DNA of 64,000 bases from Flavobacterium oreochromis (lineage in GTDB: Bacteria > Bacteroidota > Bacteroidia > Flavobacteriales > Flavobacteriaceae): positions 3,416,001 through 3,480,000 of the forward strand of contig NZ_CP067377.1 of NCBI RefSeq assembly GCF_019565455.1, in the 5' to 3' direction. The notes beneath the pieces are model-generated. The model saw nothing but the letters and a program-made list of their open reading frames with translations, searched no databases and had not been told where the DNA came from. Each line of letters starts with the position of its first letter. The first letter of the stretch is position 1. Both the position numbers and the translations under genes were made by a program. Below, piece by piece: positions 9,731 through 18,464 of the stretch.

Positions 9731-11359
9731 TTAACTAATAATAGGAAGACTCATTTTTGAATTTACTTCTATGTCTTGAACGATTTGTCCATAGTCAAAT
9801 TTCACAATTCTATCTGCTTGGTCAAAATAAGCATCATCATGGGTAACCGCAATAATTGTTTTCCCTTCTCGTTTAAATTTAGGAACTAATTCTTCATAGA
9901 AATATTTTCTAAAATACGGATCTTGATCTGCTGCCCATTCATCTAAAACTAAAATAGGTCTCTCCTCTAATAATGCAAAAATTAAGGACATTCTCTTACT
10001 TTGTCCTTTAGAGAAATTTCGTCTAGCCGAATCTTCTTTATCATCCGTAACCACTTTATCCATTTCCATCAACTTTAATAATGAATGATACTCTGGATTG
10101 TTTTCTAATTTATAATGATCATAATTATGAGAAAAGACATAATTATCAGTAAAAACAGGAGCCATTAAAGATTGTAAATCGGATTTAGAACCCAAATCTT
10201 TACCATCTAGAGTAATGTCACCTGAAACTCTATCATATAAACCTGTCAATACGTTTATAAATGTACTTTTACCACTACCATTACCACCAATTATAAAGAT
10301 GACTTCGCCTTTTTTTACATTAAAATTTACTTTATCCAAAGCGAATGATTTTTCTTCTAAACTCTCACCATAGGTAAATGAAATATTTTTAAATTCTAAA
10401 GTATCAAAATCGTTTACTTTTTCACGGATTAAAGATTCTGAATGATTATCTTCTAAAACAAAGTCTTTCATAAAATCATTAATACGCTTATTTGCTACCG
10501 CAAAACGAACATATATACTTTGCATATTGATTAAGTTCGTTATTGGACCTGTAATGAAAAGTAAAATAACCACATAAGATGTTATATCTTCCTTTGGCAA
10601 TAAATTTAGATTAGGTAAAACAAAAAGAATTGCCCCAATGATAAGATACAATCCATATTGACTTATTAAATTAATGGATAAAAAAATGTAATTAATCGTA
10701 TAATTTAAATCTCTAGCTTGATCTCGATTAGGATTTAGATTATTATTTATTAAGTTCTTAGCTAATACTGAATTAATTTTAAGGTTTTTAAATCCCTTAA
10801 TAACATCATTCACATATTTAAAGTAATTTTCGTTGTATTTTCTTAAAACCTCTACTTTTCCAGTCATAGTATTCATTACTACAAAATAAACTACCGCTAT
10901 TAAAATAATTAATCCCAATACGGCTAACCCAGAATATAAAGACAATGTGAACATATACACTAAACATAAGACTAGCATTAACAACGAATTAATCGAATGT
11001 GTTACTACTTCGGGTAATGATGAAAACACTCTTACATCTTCTATAACAGTATAAAAACGCTGTGTACCAAATTTCTCTAAAGTAATGAGTTTTGTATTTA
11101 ATATTCTATTGAAAATTTTCTTTTCATTTTCATACAAAATGAAGTAGGCGTACTGATTTAATCTTTTTTGAAAAATAATGTTTAGTAAATATGTAAAAAC
11201 AATGATACATAAAAAGCCCCAAGATAAGTAAGGTTCATCATAGCCTTTTGAGTTAGATATTACATTGTTTATGATAAAAAGTATGCCAAAACTTAATACT
11301 GTATTAGGTAAGGCAAAAGCGATTAAAGAAATGATATTCTTAAATGATATTTTCAACAT
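9731..11359 (-). CDS. Peptide-export ABC transporter, fused permease-ATPase (SyrD/PvdE-like)
   Basis: The 542-residue half-transporter has about six hydrophobic helices in the first ~300 residues and then an ATPase domain. Visible motifs: Walker A IGGNGSGKST, signature FSKGQSKRMS (a variant of LSGGQ), Walker B ILVLDEWAADQD and the H-loop IIAVTHDD. This arrangement and the short permease fit the cyclic-peptide/siderophore exporter group (SyrD, PvdE, YojI) found with NRPS clusters, where it moves the product or precursor across the inner membrane. Its start overlaps the thioesterase gene by 20 bases and NRPS4 follows after 7 bases, so the three are one transcription unit. The substrate is inferred from context only. 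Confidence 0.88.
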   Translation of the reverse strand: MLKISFKNIISLIAFALPNTVLSFGILFIINNVISNSKGYDEPYLSWGFLCIIVFTYLLNIIFQKRLNQYAYFILYENEKKIFNRILNTKLITLEKFGTQRFYTVIEDVRVFSSLPEVVTHSINSLLMLVLCLVYMFTLSLYSGLAVLGLIILIAVVYFVVMNTMTGKVEVLRKYNENYFKYVNDVIKGFKNLKINSVLAKNLINNNLNPNRDQARDLNYTINYIFLSINLISQYGLYLIIGAILFVLPNLNLLPKEDITSYVVILLFITGPITNLINMQSIYVRFAVANKRINDFMKDFVLEDNHSESLIREKVNDFDTLEFKNISFTYGESLEEKSFALDKVNFNVKKGEVIFIIGGNGSGKSTFINVLTGLYDRVSGDITLDGKDLGSKSDLQSLMAPVFTDNYVFSHNYDHYKLENNPEYHSLLKLMEMDKVVTDDKEDSARRNFSKGQSKRMSLIFALLEERPILVLDEWAADQDPYFRKYFYEELVPKFKREGKTIIAVTHDDAYFDQADRIVKFDYGQIVQDIEVNSKMSLPIIS

Positions 11360-12014
11360 TGGTGCTCTCTTGTGATAAACTGTTAAAATAGTTTTGAAAA
11401 TATTCTATGTGATTAAAGATAAAAAAATGATTACCTTCCAATTTAGTTATAGTAATTTTTCCTGTTGTTTCTTCTTTCCATCCTAACATCTCCTCCTCAG
11501 TAGCTTCTTCAGAACCATAAAAAACATCAATAGGAATGTTTAGTTTAGGTTTCTTTTCGTATTCATAACTTTCTACTAATTTAAAATCATGTCTTAAAAT
11601 AGGTAAATAATAATCTATCAATTCTGGGTAGTTTTGCATTTCTTCTGGAATTCCGCCTAAAGCAACTATCTCTTTCCAAAATTCCCGATCAGGTAAATGG
11701 GAAATTTTATTTTCTCTTGGAATGGATGGTGCTTTTTTACCGCTTACGATTAATTGTTGAGGCATAGGCAAACCTTCTTCTTGAAGTCGATGACATAATA
11801 GATAAGCCAATAGAGCTCCCATACTGTGACCGTAAATTATATAGTCAGATTTAATGTTATCTAATTTTAAATTGTTTAAAATTTCTTCAATGGTAGTATT
11901 TAAATCAGAGTTACTCCTATTTATTTCAATAGGAAGGGAACAACTAGTTTGATTAAATATCTTATTGAAAGAGTATTTATTTCCTCCAGCAAAATGGATT
12001 GTAAAAAGTTTCAT
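11340..12014 (-). CDS. Type II (editing) thioesterase
   Basis: Stand-alone alpha/beta hydrolase that cleaves wrong or stalled acyl groups from T domains. About 224 residues from the ATG at 12014. That start overlaps the stop of the N-monooxygenase as TGATG and begins MKLFTIHFAGGNKYSF. Visible features: the nucleophile elbow YGHSMGALLAY (Ser), an Asp region FYGSEEA, and the catalytic His in EGNHFFIF. This matches the GrsT/SrfA-TE type. A longer frame with a TTG start at 12023 exists but is less likely. No TE domain is fused to any NRPS here, so this protein could also take part in release, though editing is the usual role. Confidence 0.88.
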   Translation of the reverse strand: MKLFTIHFAGGNKYSFNKIFNQTSCSLPIEINRSNSDLNTTIEEILNNLKLDNIKSDYIIYGHSMGALLAYLLCHRLQEEGLPMPQQLIVSGKKAPSIPRENKISHLPDREFWKEIVALGGIPEEMQNYPELIDYYLPILRHDFKLVESYEYEKKPKLNIPIDVFYGSEEATEEEMLGWKEETTGKITITKLEGNHFFIFNHIEYFQNYFNSLSQESTNVENII

Positions 12015-13263
12015 CAACTCCAACTTAAAATTGATTTTTCATTAGTAACATCGTAAACTTCCTTATTCATTAAGGAATTAATAATAACACCGCTTCTCCA
12101 TGCTAATAAGCTCAAATTAGGATCAGCAACCCCCTAATATGTCTTGCTCCATTATGTATATAAATATTCCCTTTTAAGTCTTTATTTTTAGGTACTAATC
12201 TATACTCCTCATCTACTATAAACATTTCGTCTACCTTTTCGTAGTTAGCTGATAAATCTAGAATACATTTTGGAATGCCATATTTATACCCAGTTCCTAA
12301 AATTATTACATCTGATTTAAAACTTGAATTATTATTAATTTCTAATTCATAAGTTTTATCAGTTGATTTTACATTTGTCAACTTAGATTCATTAAAAATT
12401 TTAATAGATAAATAATTTCCTATTTCATTGTGATATAATAAATCATAAATCTGATCTAGTGTTTCACTTGAAACACCATCCGATGTAAATTTTTGTCTGT
12501 TTATTATGTCATTACGTTTGGCCACATCTGAATTAAATATATACTGGCTATAATTAGGCGTATACAGCTCATTTGAAAATGGAGTATCCTCTAATACATC
12601 TAATTTATGATTTTTAAATACCCAATTAATATGTGCAGGTTGTTCATCTTTTTCTAACTCTAAAATAAATTTTAAAATTTCACAACTACTTTGTCCGCCT
12701 CCTATTATGGTAACTATTTTGCTTGAATAATTATTATATTCTTTTAGAAACTGTGAACTATGGAAACAAGTAGATCCTAATAGTTTTTTACAAAAATCCG
12801 GGATAACTCCGGTTAAACCTGCCCCCATAATTATATTCTTAGCATATAATATTTCGTCATTAACGGCTACCTTAAAACAATCGTTGTCATAACTAATTTC
12901 CCTAACAGTTTGTCCAAACTTCAAATTTTCAAGTTTTGAAGAGACCCACAACAAATAGTCTTCAAATTCTTTTCTTTTTACATTATTAAATCCATTCCTT
13001 GCAGCAAACATGTAAAGTTTCTTTTTTTCTTTCAAATAATTAAGAAATGAGAATTGACTGGTTGGATCTAGCATTGAAACTAAATCTTTCAAAATGGAAA
13101 CTTGCAATTTTGCATCAGGGAACATTAATCCTGGATGCCAATTAAATAATTTTTTATCATCAAAAAAAACCGACTGAAAACTATCTGAAATAGGTTTTAA
13201 AAGAGCCGCTGTGCTCAAATTTGATGGACCAATTCCTACTCCTATTAAATCATATTTTTTCAT
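12014..13263 (-). CDS. L-lysine N6 / L-ornithine N5-monooxygenase family enzyme (one apparent frameshift)
   Basis: Flavin enzyme that hydroxylates the side-chain amine of lysine or ornithine with NADPH and O2. Seen: FAD motif GVGIGPSNLS, substrate/flavin region WHPGLMFPDAKLQVSILKDL, NADPH motif IIGGGQSSCE, and the late motif DVIILGTGYKYGIP, all as in the IucD/PvdA/SidA family. The frame breaks at the C run 12130-12134. One more C gives the expected tail RGVADPNLSLLAWRSG and a stop at 12014-12016, about 417 residues. Such enzymes normally point to hydroxamate siderophores. Here the next genes upstream (FAD oxidoreductase, cupin, MetRS-like) suggest instead that N6-hydroxylysine feeds hydrazine formation. 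A gap of 272 bases separates it from the oxidoreductase gene, so it may have its own promoter, although I see no clear one. Confidence 0.9.
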
Positions 13264-13535
13264 GTGTAATTTTATTTTTTTATTACTATTCAGGCTTAAC
13301 CTTTAGGTAGCTAACACTACTCGTTCCAGTGACTACAATCCATTATTTTACCATTAAGCAATCAATGAAATATTCTGTTCAAAGTATACACTATTCAACT
13401 GATTAGCATATCATCTGTACATCTCAAGCATATTTTTTATTAAAATGAATAGCTACATTTTTTTATTATAGTATAGAATTTCTTTTATCTTTTTGATTCC
13501 CGTATTTACTAAAAAACCTCTAGTTGATTGCTATA

Positions 13536-14560
13536 TTACAGATTTATCTGTTTTATAGTTTCAATTGCCAAAGCTGGTGCTAAACGGATACCCGATCCTC
13601 CGGTGGCTCCTATAACAAAATAATTTTTATCTATTTCACATATTATTGGTAACGAGTTAGGAGTATTGTATATGTCTATGTACACCTGACCGCCCAAGAT
13701 ATGCTCCGAAAAATCAGAAGTATATTTTTTTAATACTCCTTTTGCAACATTCAAATCGGTTTCAGTTATCACAAATTTTTCTGTATTCTTATTTATATCC
13801 CATTCTTCACACCGGTAACTAAATAAATATCTGTTAAAATAAGGTTGTGGTAAAAGAAATGCATCGTCATCGAAAAAATAATAGATAGATGAATCTAAAT
13901 TCTGCCATTTATCAATATGAAAAGCCACTACTTTTTTAGTTCTAACATCTCTATTTTTGGTTTTTAATATCTCAAATAAGTTTTTCCCTGAAGCATTTAA
14001 CACTACTGATGCCAAATTTTTTTTATTTACTTGGTTGATAAGACTATAACCCTCACTTTCTTTTTGAATATCTTTAATTCGAGTACCTTCAAACACTTTA
14101 ACTCCTTTTGAAGCAATCAGTTCATGTAAATAAGGAAGTAAATTCCTTTTTGTAGCATAGGCTTTTATTCGGAAATAGTAACGTGATCGTTTGAAAATTC
14201 GGCGAAAGGATAATTCGCTTTATTAATCAAAACATTTTTTTGTGTCAAATCAGCAAGAACAGCTTCTAATTTTTCTTTATGACAAACCCCAATAAAATCA
14301 CGTTCTTCCATAGGAAAATTCGTATATTCCGATACTAAATTTTTATACAGATTTATGCTTATTTCAGCTAGTGAATGCTTATATCCGCTACCATAATGGG
14401 TATGCAAATGTCCGGAATAGGCAGATATCCCATTTCCAATAACCTCAGCTTCATAAAGACTAACCCTTTTATTCGGATGCAGAAGCTTGGCATAATAAGC
14501 AAGAAAAATCCCTTGTACACCTCCACCTATTATGGCGATATCTGTTTTATCTACCACCAT
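13536..14560 (-). CDS. DAO-family FAD-dependent oxidoreductase (one apparent frameshift)
   Basis: Glycine/D-amino-acid-oxidase-type flavoenzyme. The N-terminal IAIIGGGVQGIFLAYYA binds the ADP part of FAD, and the C-terminal VIGATGGSGIRLAPALA is the matching C-terminal FAD segment. Two frames join if one base is added at A run 14173-14175, giving about 342 residues; the region between them then reads through with no stop. It overlaps the cupin gene by 10 bases, so they are co-translated. In actinobacterial hydrazine pathways a FAD oxidoreductase (Spb39, Tri27; from memory) cuts the lysine-hydrazine adduct to release hydrazinoacetic acid. I infer the same role here from gene order. Other amine oxidations cannot be excluded. 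Confidence 0.8.
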
Positions 14561-14892
14561 ATGGATAAAATTTCAAGATTGGTTTCGTGTGAGAGATTCT
14601 TAACCTGATGAGTTACCAAAGAATCAAAAAAATAAACTTCTCCTTCTTTTGCCTGAACTTCGTTTCCGTTGATATATAGAAGACCATTTCCTTTTGCAAA
14701 ATACCAGTATTCCTTTGCTTCATGCCGGTCTAGATCAGAAAGGCTATCAGGATTTACGATAAAACGGATCAGGTTAAAACTAGAGAGTTCCTTCCCCTCT
14801 ATTGTCCGGGTGAAATTATATACTTCCCGAATAGTATTTATATCGGTTGATTCAATGGGTATTGATTGCAATTCTTTTGCTGTATTTTTCAT
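14551..14892 (-). CDS. Small stand-alone cupin, candidate half of a hydrazine synthetase
   Basis: A 113-residue single cupin domain. Likely metal ligands are His57 and Glu61 in DRHEAKEYWYFAKGNG (cupin motif 1) and His95 in FFDSLVTHQVKN (motif 2). It lies between the MetRS-like gene (22-base gap) and the FAD oxidoreductase (10-base overlap). In the known hydrazine synthetases (Spb40, Tri28, ForJ/PyrN; from memory) a cupin domain of this kind is fused to a MetRS-like domain and rearranges an aminoacyl ester of N-hydroxylysine to the N-N bond. Here it is a separate gene with the same partners. Cupin identity is solid; the reaction is inferred from context. Confidence 0.82.
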   Translation of the reverse strand: MKNTAKELQSIPIESTDINTIREVYNFTRTIEGKELSSFNLIRFIVNPDSLSDLDRHEAKEYWYFAKGNGLLYINGNEVQAKEGEVYFFDSLVTHQVKNLSHETNLEILSIWW

Positions 14893-14914
14893 GTTGTTTT
14901 TTACTATGTGATTT

Positions 14915-16521
14915 TTAATTTGTTAAATCTTGTAATTTTCCAGGCAGGCATTTTTCAAGAATTTCATAGCTTATTTCTCTAAAATAAACATCGGGAGCTA
15001 TGTTTTCTTGTAACTGATTACCAATGAAGAAATTTTCGAAGTTAATTTCATTTTCAAAACATAGACTTCTCCAAAGTTTTTTAGAAATATTTGGCATAAC
15101 AGGATAAACTAATAAAGCATATCCTTTAAGCCACCAATATGAATTATTTTTCTTTGCTTCTTTGGACATTTTTAGATAAGAACTAACCCAAAGTTCAACA
15201 GGCAGCAACAATTTGGAAAAAGCAAACTCAGGAGGTTCTATGTAGTTGTTTTGTTGAACAAGCATTTCTTGTAAGTTATTAAACAAATCCTGACATAAAA
15301 CATGAGGACTATTGCTGGAAGATACTATTGCTTCTTTAATGGCTTTATTATGTTTACCGCACAATTCCGTATTTACTAGATCGATAAAATCATTAATGTC
15401 AAAATTTTTCGTTTCTTTTTCTGGATTTTGTTTTGTTAAGTAATACCGTACAACATCTGGCTGAATTCCCGAAATGGAAACAATATCGTTGCCCCAAATC
15501 ACATTTCCTCTACTGGTAGAAAATTTTTCCCCATTCAGATGGTAAAGGTAGTTCGAAATATAATAGTCGAAGGATTTGTAATGGTCAAGCGTTTCGCCAA
15601 TACCCATCAAACCTGCTGTAAACGGTAAAACAGTATCTACACCAAAACTAACAATAGAAGTGTAGGCAGAGTCTTTTGCCAAAGGATGTTCTTTTAATTT
15701 CATTTTTTCTTTACAGATATCAGCAAAAAAAACATAAGCCAGCAAGTTAGCTGTATAGCTAAAGATAACCTGTTTCTCAGAATCGTTTACGGGCCATTCT
15801 ATTCCAGTTTCCTGTGGAGTGGTAAGCCGAATGTAAGGTCCCTGAATTTGAATATATTGTTTAAATAATTCAGTAAAAGAGCCGTTATTTACCTTATTGA
15901 TAAGTTCCAACAAATTTTCGAAATCCAATTTTAAATAAAGCGAAGCTGCATCATAAAGGTTAGCATCTGGATAATTTTTTTGATCAAAAATATCTATGGG
16001 TCGATAATGCATGCCGCAATTTTCGCATAAGTAACTACTTGTAGTCGCTTTGCAATTAGGGCAATTTCCTTTTATCCAACATCCTGCAAGGTATTTTTTT
16101 TGAACAGAATCGAAGATAAAGATTTCGTCTTTTTTAATGACCTTACCCGAATCTACGAGGTTTTGTAAGAGCTCTTTTTCTCGTGTTGCAAAACTTTCCC
16201 GAAATTCATCATCTAACGGGTTGATAAAAAAATCGAATTCTATATCCAGTGCTTCAAAATCTTTCAAGATTAGTTTATGAAATTTATTACAGGCTTCATC
16301 GGTAGAAATACCTAACTGTAAGGCCTTCGACTCCATATGTGATTCATAAACATCCGAACCGGAAACGAGTAGCGCTGTACCACCTCCTCTTTGAATTTTT
16401 CGCTTTAGCACATCCATTTTTAAATAAGGTCCTGCAATATGTCCTAAATGCATTCTACCATTTGGAGTTGGGCTTGCTGGTAACAGAAAGAATTTTTTTC
16501 TTTTGAAATATTGAACTGCAT
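14915..16521 (-). CDS. Methionyl-tRNA-synthetase-like protein, candidate amino-acid-activating half of a hydrazine synthetase (one apparent frameshift)
   Basis: About 535 residues after one base is added at T run 16493-16499. The corrected start is the ATG at 16521, giving MQFNISKEKKFFLLPASPTP before the HIGH-type motif HLGHIAG. Also seen: zinc knuckles CPNCKATTSSYLCENC, the KMSKS-type loop KFSTSRGN, and class I regions VSFGVDTVLPF and GIQPDVVRYYLT. It is shorter than housekeeping MetRS, lacks a tRNA-binding EMAP-type tail, and is embedded between a cupin gene and a C45 hydrolase. In hydrazine pathways a MetRS-like domain activates glycine or glutamate and esterifies it to N-hydroxylysine. 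That is my preferred reading. The alternative is a drug-resistant spare MetRS that protects the producer. It starts 6 bases after the upstream stop codon. Confidence 0.85.
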
Positions 16522-16527
16522 GATATG

Positions 16528-17562
16528 TTAAAATTTAAATACTGAATAATTCTCTTTACAAGGTTTACCCTTTAGTGCATGAAATATTCCTTCTTTGGGT
16601 TGCATGATTACTGCGGCAACTGTTTCAGACCAATTAAAATTAGATTCGTTATGGGCGCAAGTACCAACCGGATATACCGAGTGATCCCGAAACATCGTTT
16701 TAATATCTTCCAATTCCTGCTTTTCGGCAATCTGTGCCTGCAATACTTCTAACCTTTTTCTAGAAGAGTTTTTACTGAAAATATTAACCACATCGTCTTT
16801 TTGAAGATCTTCATGCAAGTAATGATTAGTGTGTAGCAATATATCCGACTCGATAACACGATACTTACTAGGCGTTATTTCCAAGATTATTTGCTTGTGT
16901 TTGTCCTGAATGATAAAACTCCTCGAACTTGCTATGGGTAAACTTTTGATACAATCGAGACACTCGTCGATCTGTTTACATTCTAAAAATTTTCTTACTA
17001 AAAGATAAGGTGGTATACCTGCCTGCCATCCATTTGAAACGACTAGGTTGATGCATACGCTTAATCCAAAGTTATTCATTCCCATATAACCTAATAATCC
17101 TGAAAAAGAATATTGCAATATTTCAGGCTTATCCTTACCGAAAGGCTTCAATTTAAATACCTGTCCTAATGATGTCATGTCTCCATTCAGGTCAATGGTT
17201 TGGCCGGCTAGTAAATTATTAGGCCGATGTATTCCTATTGAGCTACAATCTCCAGCCAGAGTAAATGCATTAGATCCTATTATTTCTCTCCTGATTTGAA
17301 GCAAAATTGCATCCTCCAGCGTAATTCCAGCTCCTTCAGAAAGTCCTTTTATTTCTTCATAAATTTCCGGTAAATACCTTTGAATAGATTGCTGATACAC
17401 CTCTGTATATGCTTTTACATTTTTTCCATTAATCGGTTTATTGCATAACCTATTAATTTGAAAATAACCATCTTCCAAAAAGCGATGAATATCCTCTTTT
17501 AGGAAAGAACCATGTTGCTTCCCCATTTCATAATAAGTACCGCTTAACTGTATTTCTTTCAT
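16528..17562 (-). CDS. AAT-like C45 Ntn hydrolase / acyltransferase
   Basis: A 344-residue protein of the acyl-CoA:6-aminopenicillanic-acid acyltransferase type. Family marks: N-terminal GTYYEMGKQHG, LSEGAGITLEDAILLQIRRE, the segment AGDCSSIGI whose Cys would become the N-terminal nucleophile after self-cleavage between Asp and Cys (residues ~103-104), the AGQTIDLN region, and NNFGLSVCINLV. Members make or break amide bonds (peptide amidase or acyl transfer). In this operon it could remove or swap an acyl protecting group on the hydrazine or peptide intermediate; that is inference. It lies 1 base after the GNAT stop and 6 bases before the MetRS-like start. Confidence 0.82.
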   Translation of the reverse strand: MKEIQLSGTYYEMGKQHGSFLKEDIHRFLEDGYFQINRLCNKPINGKNVKAYTEVYQQSIQRYLPEIYEEIKGLSEGAGITLEDAILLQIRREIIGSNAFTLAGDCSSIGIHRPNNLLAGQTIDLNGDMTSLGQVFKLKPFGKDKPEILQYSFSGLLGYMGMNNFGLSVCINLVVSNGWQAGIPPYLLVRKFLECKQIDECLDCIKSLPIASSRSFIIQDKHKQIILEITPSKYRVIESDILLHTNHYLHEDLQKDDVVNIFSKNSSRKRLEVLQAQIAEKQELEDIKTMFRDHSVYPVGTCAHNESNFNWSETVAAVIMQPKEGIFHALKGKPCKENYSVFKF

Positions 17563-17563
17563 T

Positions 17564-18145
17564 TCAGTTACTCTGTTTTAGCCATTCTTCTTTTAGTATG
17601 GAGTAATATATGGTATCTCTTCTCCGATCATGATGCATTAAAGTATGCGATCTCAATATTCCTTCTTCTGTAGCTCCTATTTTTAACAAAGCCTTTCTGG
17701 CTTTCCCGTTCAAAACATCTGTTTTAAATTCCACCCTTAAAAAGTCCAAGTATTCAAAAGCAAACTTTAATAATAATTTTTTGTAGCTGCCATTCACGCC
17801 TGTACCCTGAAAAGAACTTCCTATCCAGCTCCAGCCTATCTCAATTCTTCTATCTGGAACCGAAATATTTCCATAAGCAGACATACCCACTATTTTATTA
17901 ATTTGTTTGTCGATAATAACAAAAGGTACCAGGCTTTTTGTTGAAAAATCTGCCAAACATTTTTGTACGTACAACTTCAAGTCTTCTTCTGTATAAAGTT
18001 CTACTGTGTAGTATTTCCAAATCGACGGGTCGGATGCTATTTCTTCCAGTTGCGATAAATCACCGGGTGAAACAATTCTTAGTTTGATTAGCTCATTCTC
18101 AATGATAAAATCCGGATTGAATAAAGTCTCTATTGCTGATACCAT
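17564..18145 (-). CDS. GNAT acyltransferase, RimJ/RimL type
   Basis: A 193-residue N-acyltransferase that uses acyl-CoA or acyl-carrier donors. The fold marks are a strand IGWSWIGSSFQGTGVNGSYK (acyl-CoA pyrophosphate-binding loop of the Q/RxxGxG/A kind) and VLNGKARKALLKIGATEEG at the end. Its start overlaps the stop of the ACP gene by one base. In triacsin biosynthesis (from memory) a GNAT acylates the distal nitrogen of ACP-bound hydrazinoacetate, so an ACP-coupled GNAT next to a hydrazine cassette is suggestive. Ribosomal-protein acetylation is unlikely given the operon. Confidence 0.8.
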   Translation of the reverse strand: MVSAIETLFNPDFIIENELIKLRIVSPGDLSQLEEIASDPSIWKYYTVELYTEEDLKLYVQKCLADFSTKSLVPFVIIDKQINKIVGMSAYGNISVPDRRIEIGWSWIGSSFQGTGVNGSYKKLLLKFAFEYLDFLRVEFKTDVLNGKARKALLKIGATEEGILRSHTLMHHDRRRDTIYYSILKEEWLKQSN

Positions 18146-18405
18146 TATTTTATTTTTTGGGTTAATAATTCATACATATCCTGAACACTTTTTGCATTGA
18201 GAAGTTCATAATCGGCAAAATCGAGAATACTTATATTTAACTTTTGCGTAATAGAGGTGAGAAAAAAAACTATTTTCATTGAGGGTAAACCCAAATCTTC
18301 TTTTATCAACATACCTGGTGCTATAGTCATAGGACAACCTACTTGGTTTAACAACTCTTCCACAACTAGATTATAAATTTCGTTTTTAATTATTAAATTT
18401 TCCAT
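18145..18405 (-). CDS. Stand-alone acyl/peptidyl carrier protein
   Basis: 86 residues, four-helix carrier fold. The phosphopantetheine attachment site is the Ser in EDLGLPSMKIVFFL (the usual form is DSL instead of GLPS). It would be armed by the PPTase at 4.7-5.3 kb and loaded by the AMP-dependent ligase encoded just upstream. It overlaps the downstream GNAT by one base. It most likely carries the building block made by this sub-operon. Confidence 0.85.
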   Translation of the reverse strand: MENLIIKNEIYNLVVEELLNQVGCPMTIAPGMLIKEDLGLPSMKIVFFLTSITQKLNISILDFADYELLNAKSVQDMYELLTQKIK

Positions 18406-18464
18406 TATTGTCTATTTTCCATTTATTTATAAAATATTAGTAATCTTTTAGCATTGGCTATGTG

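Noticed and set aside
13264..13535. Promoter for the N-monooxygenase unit in the 272-base gap
   Set aside because: The nearest box on the minus strand has only one base between TA and TTTG and no TTG at the right distance; not good enough to call.
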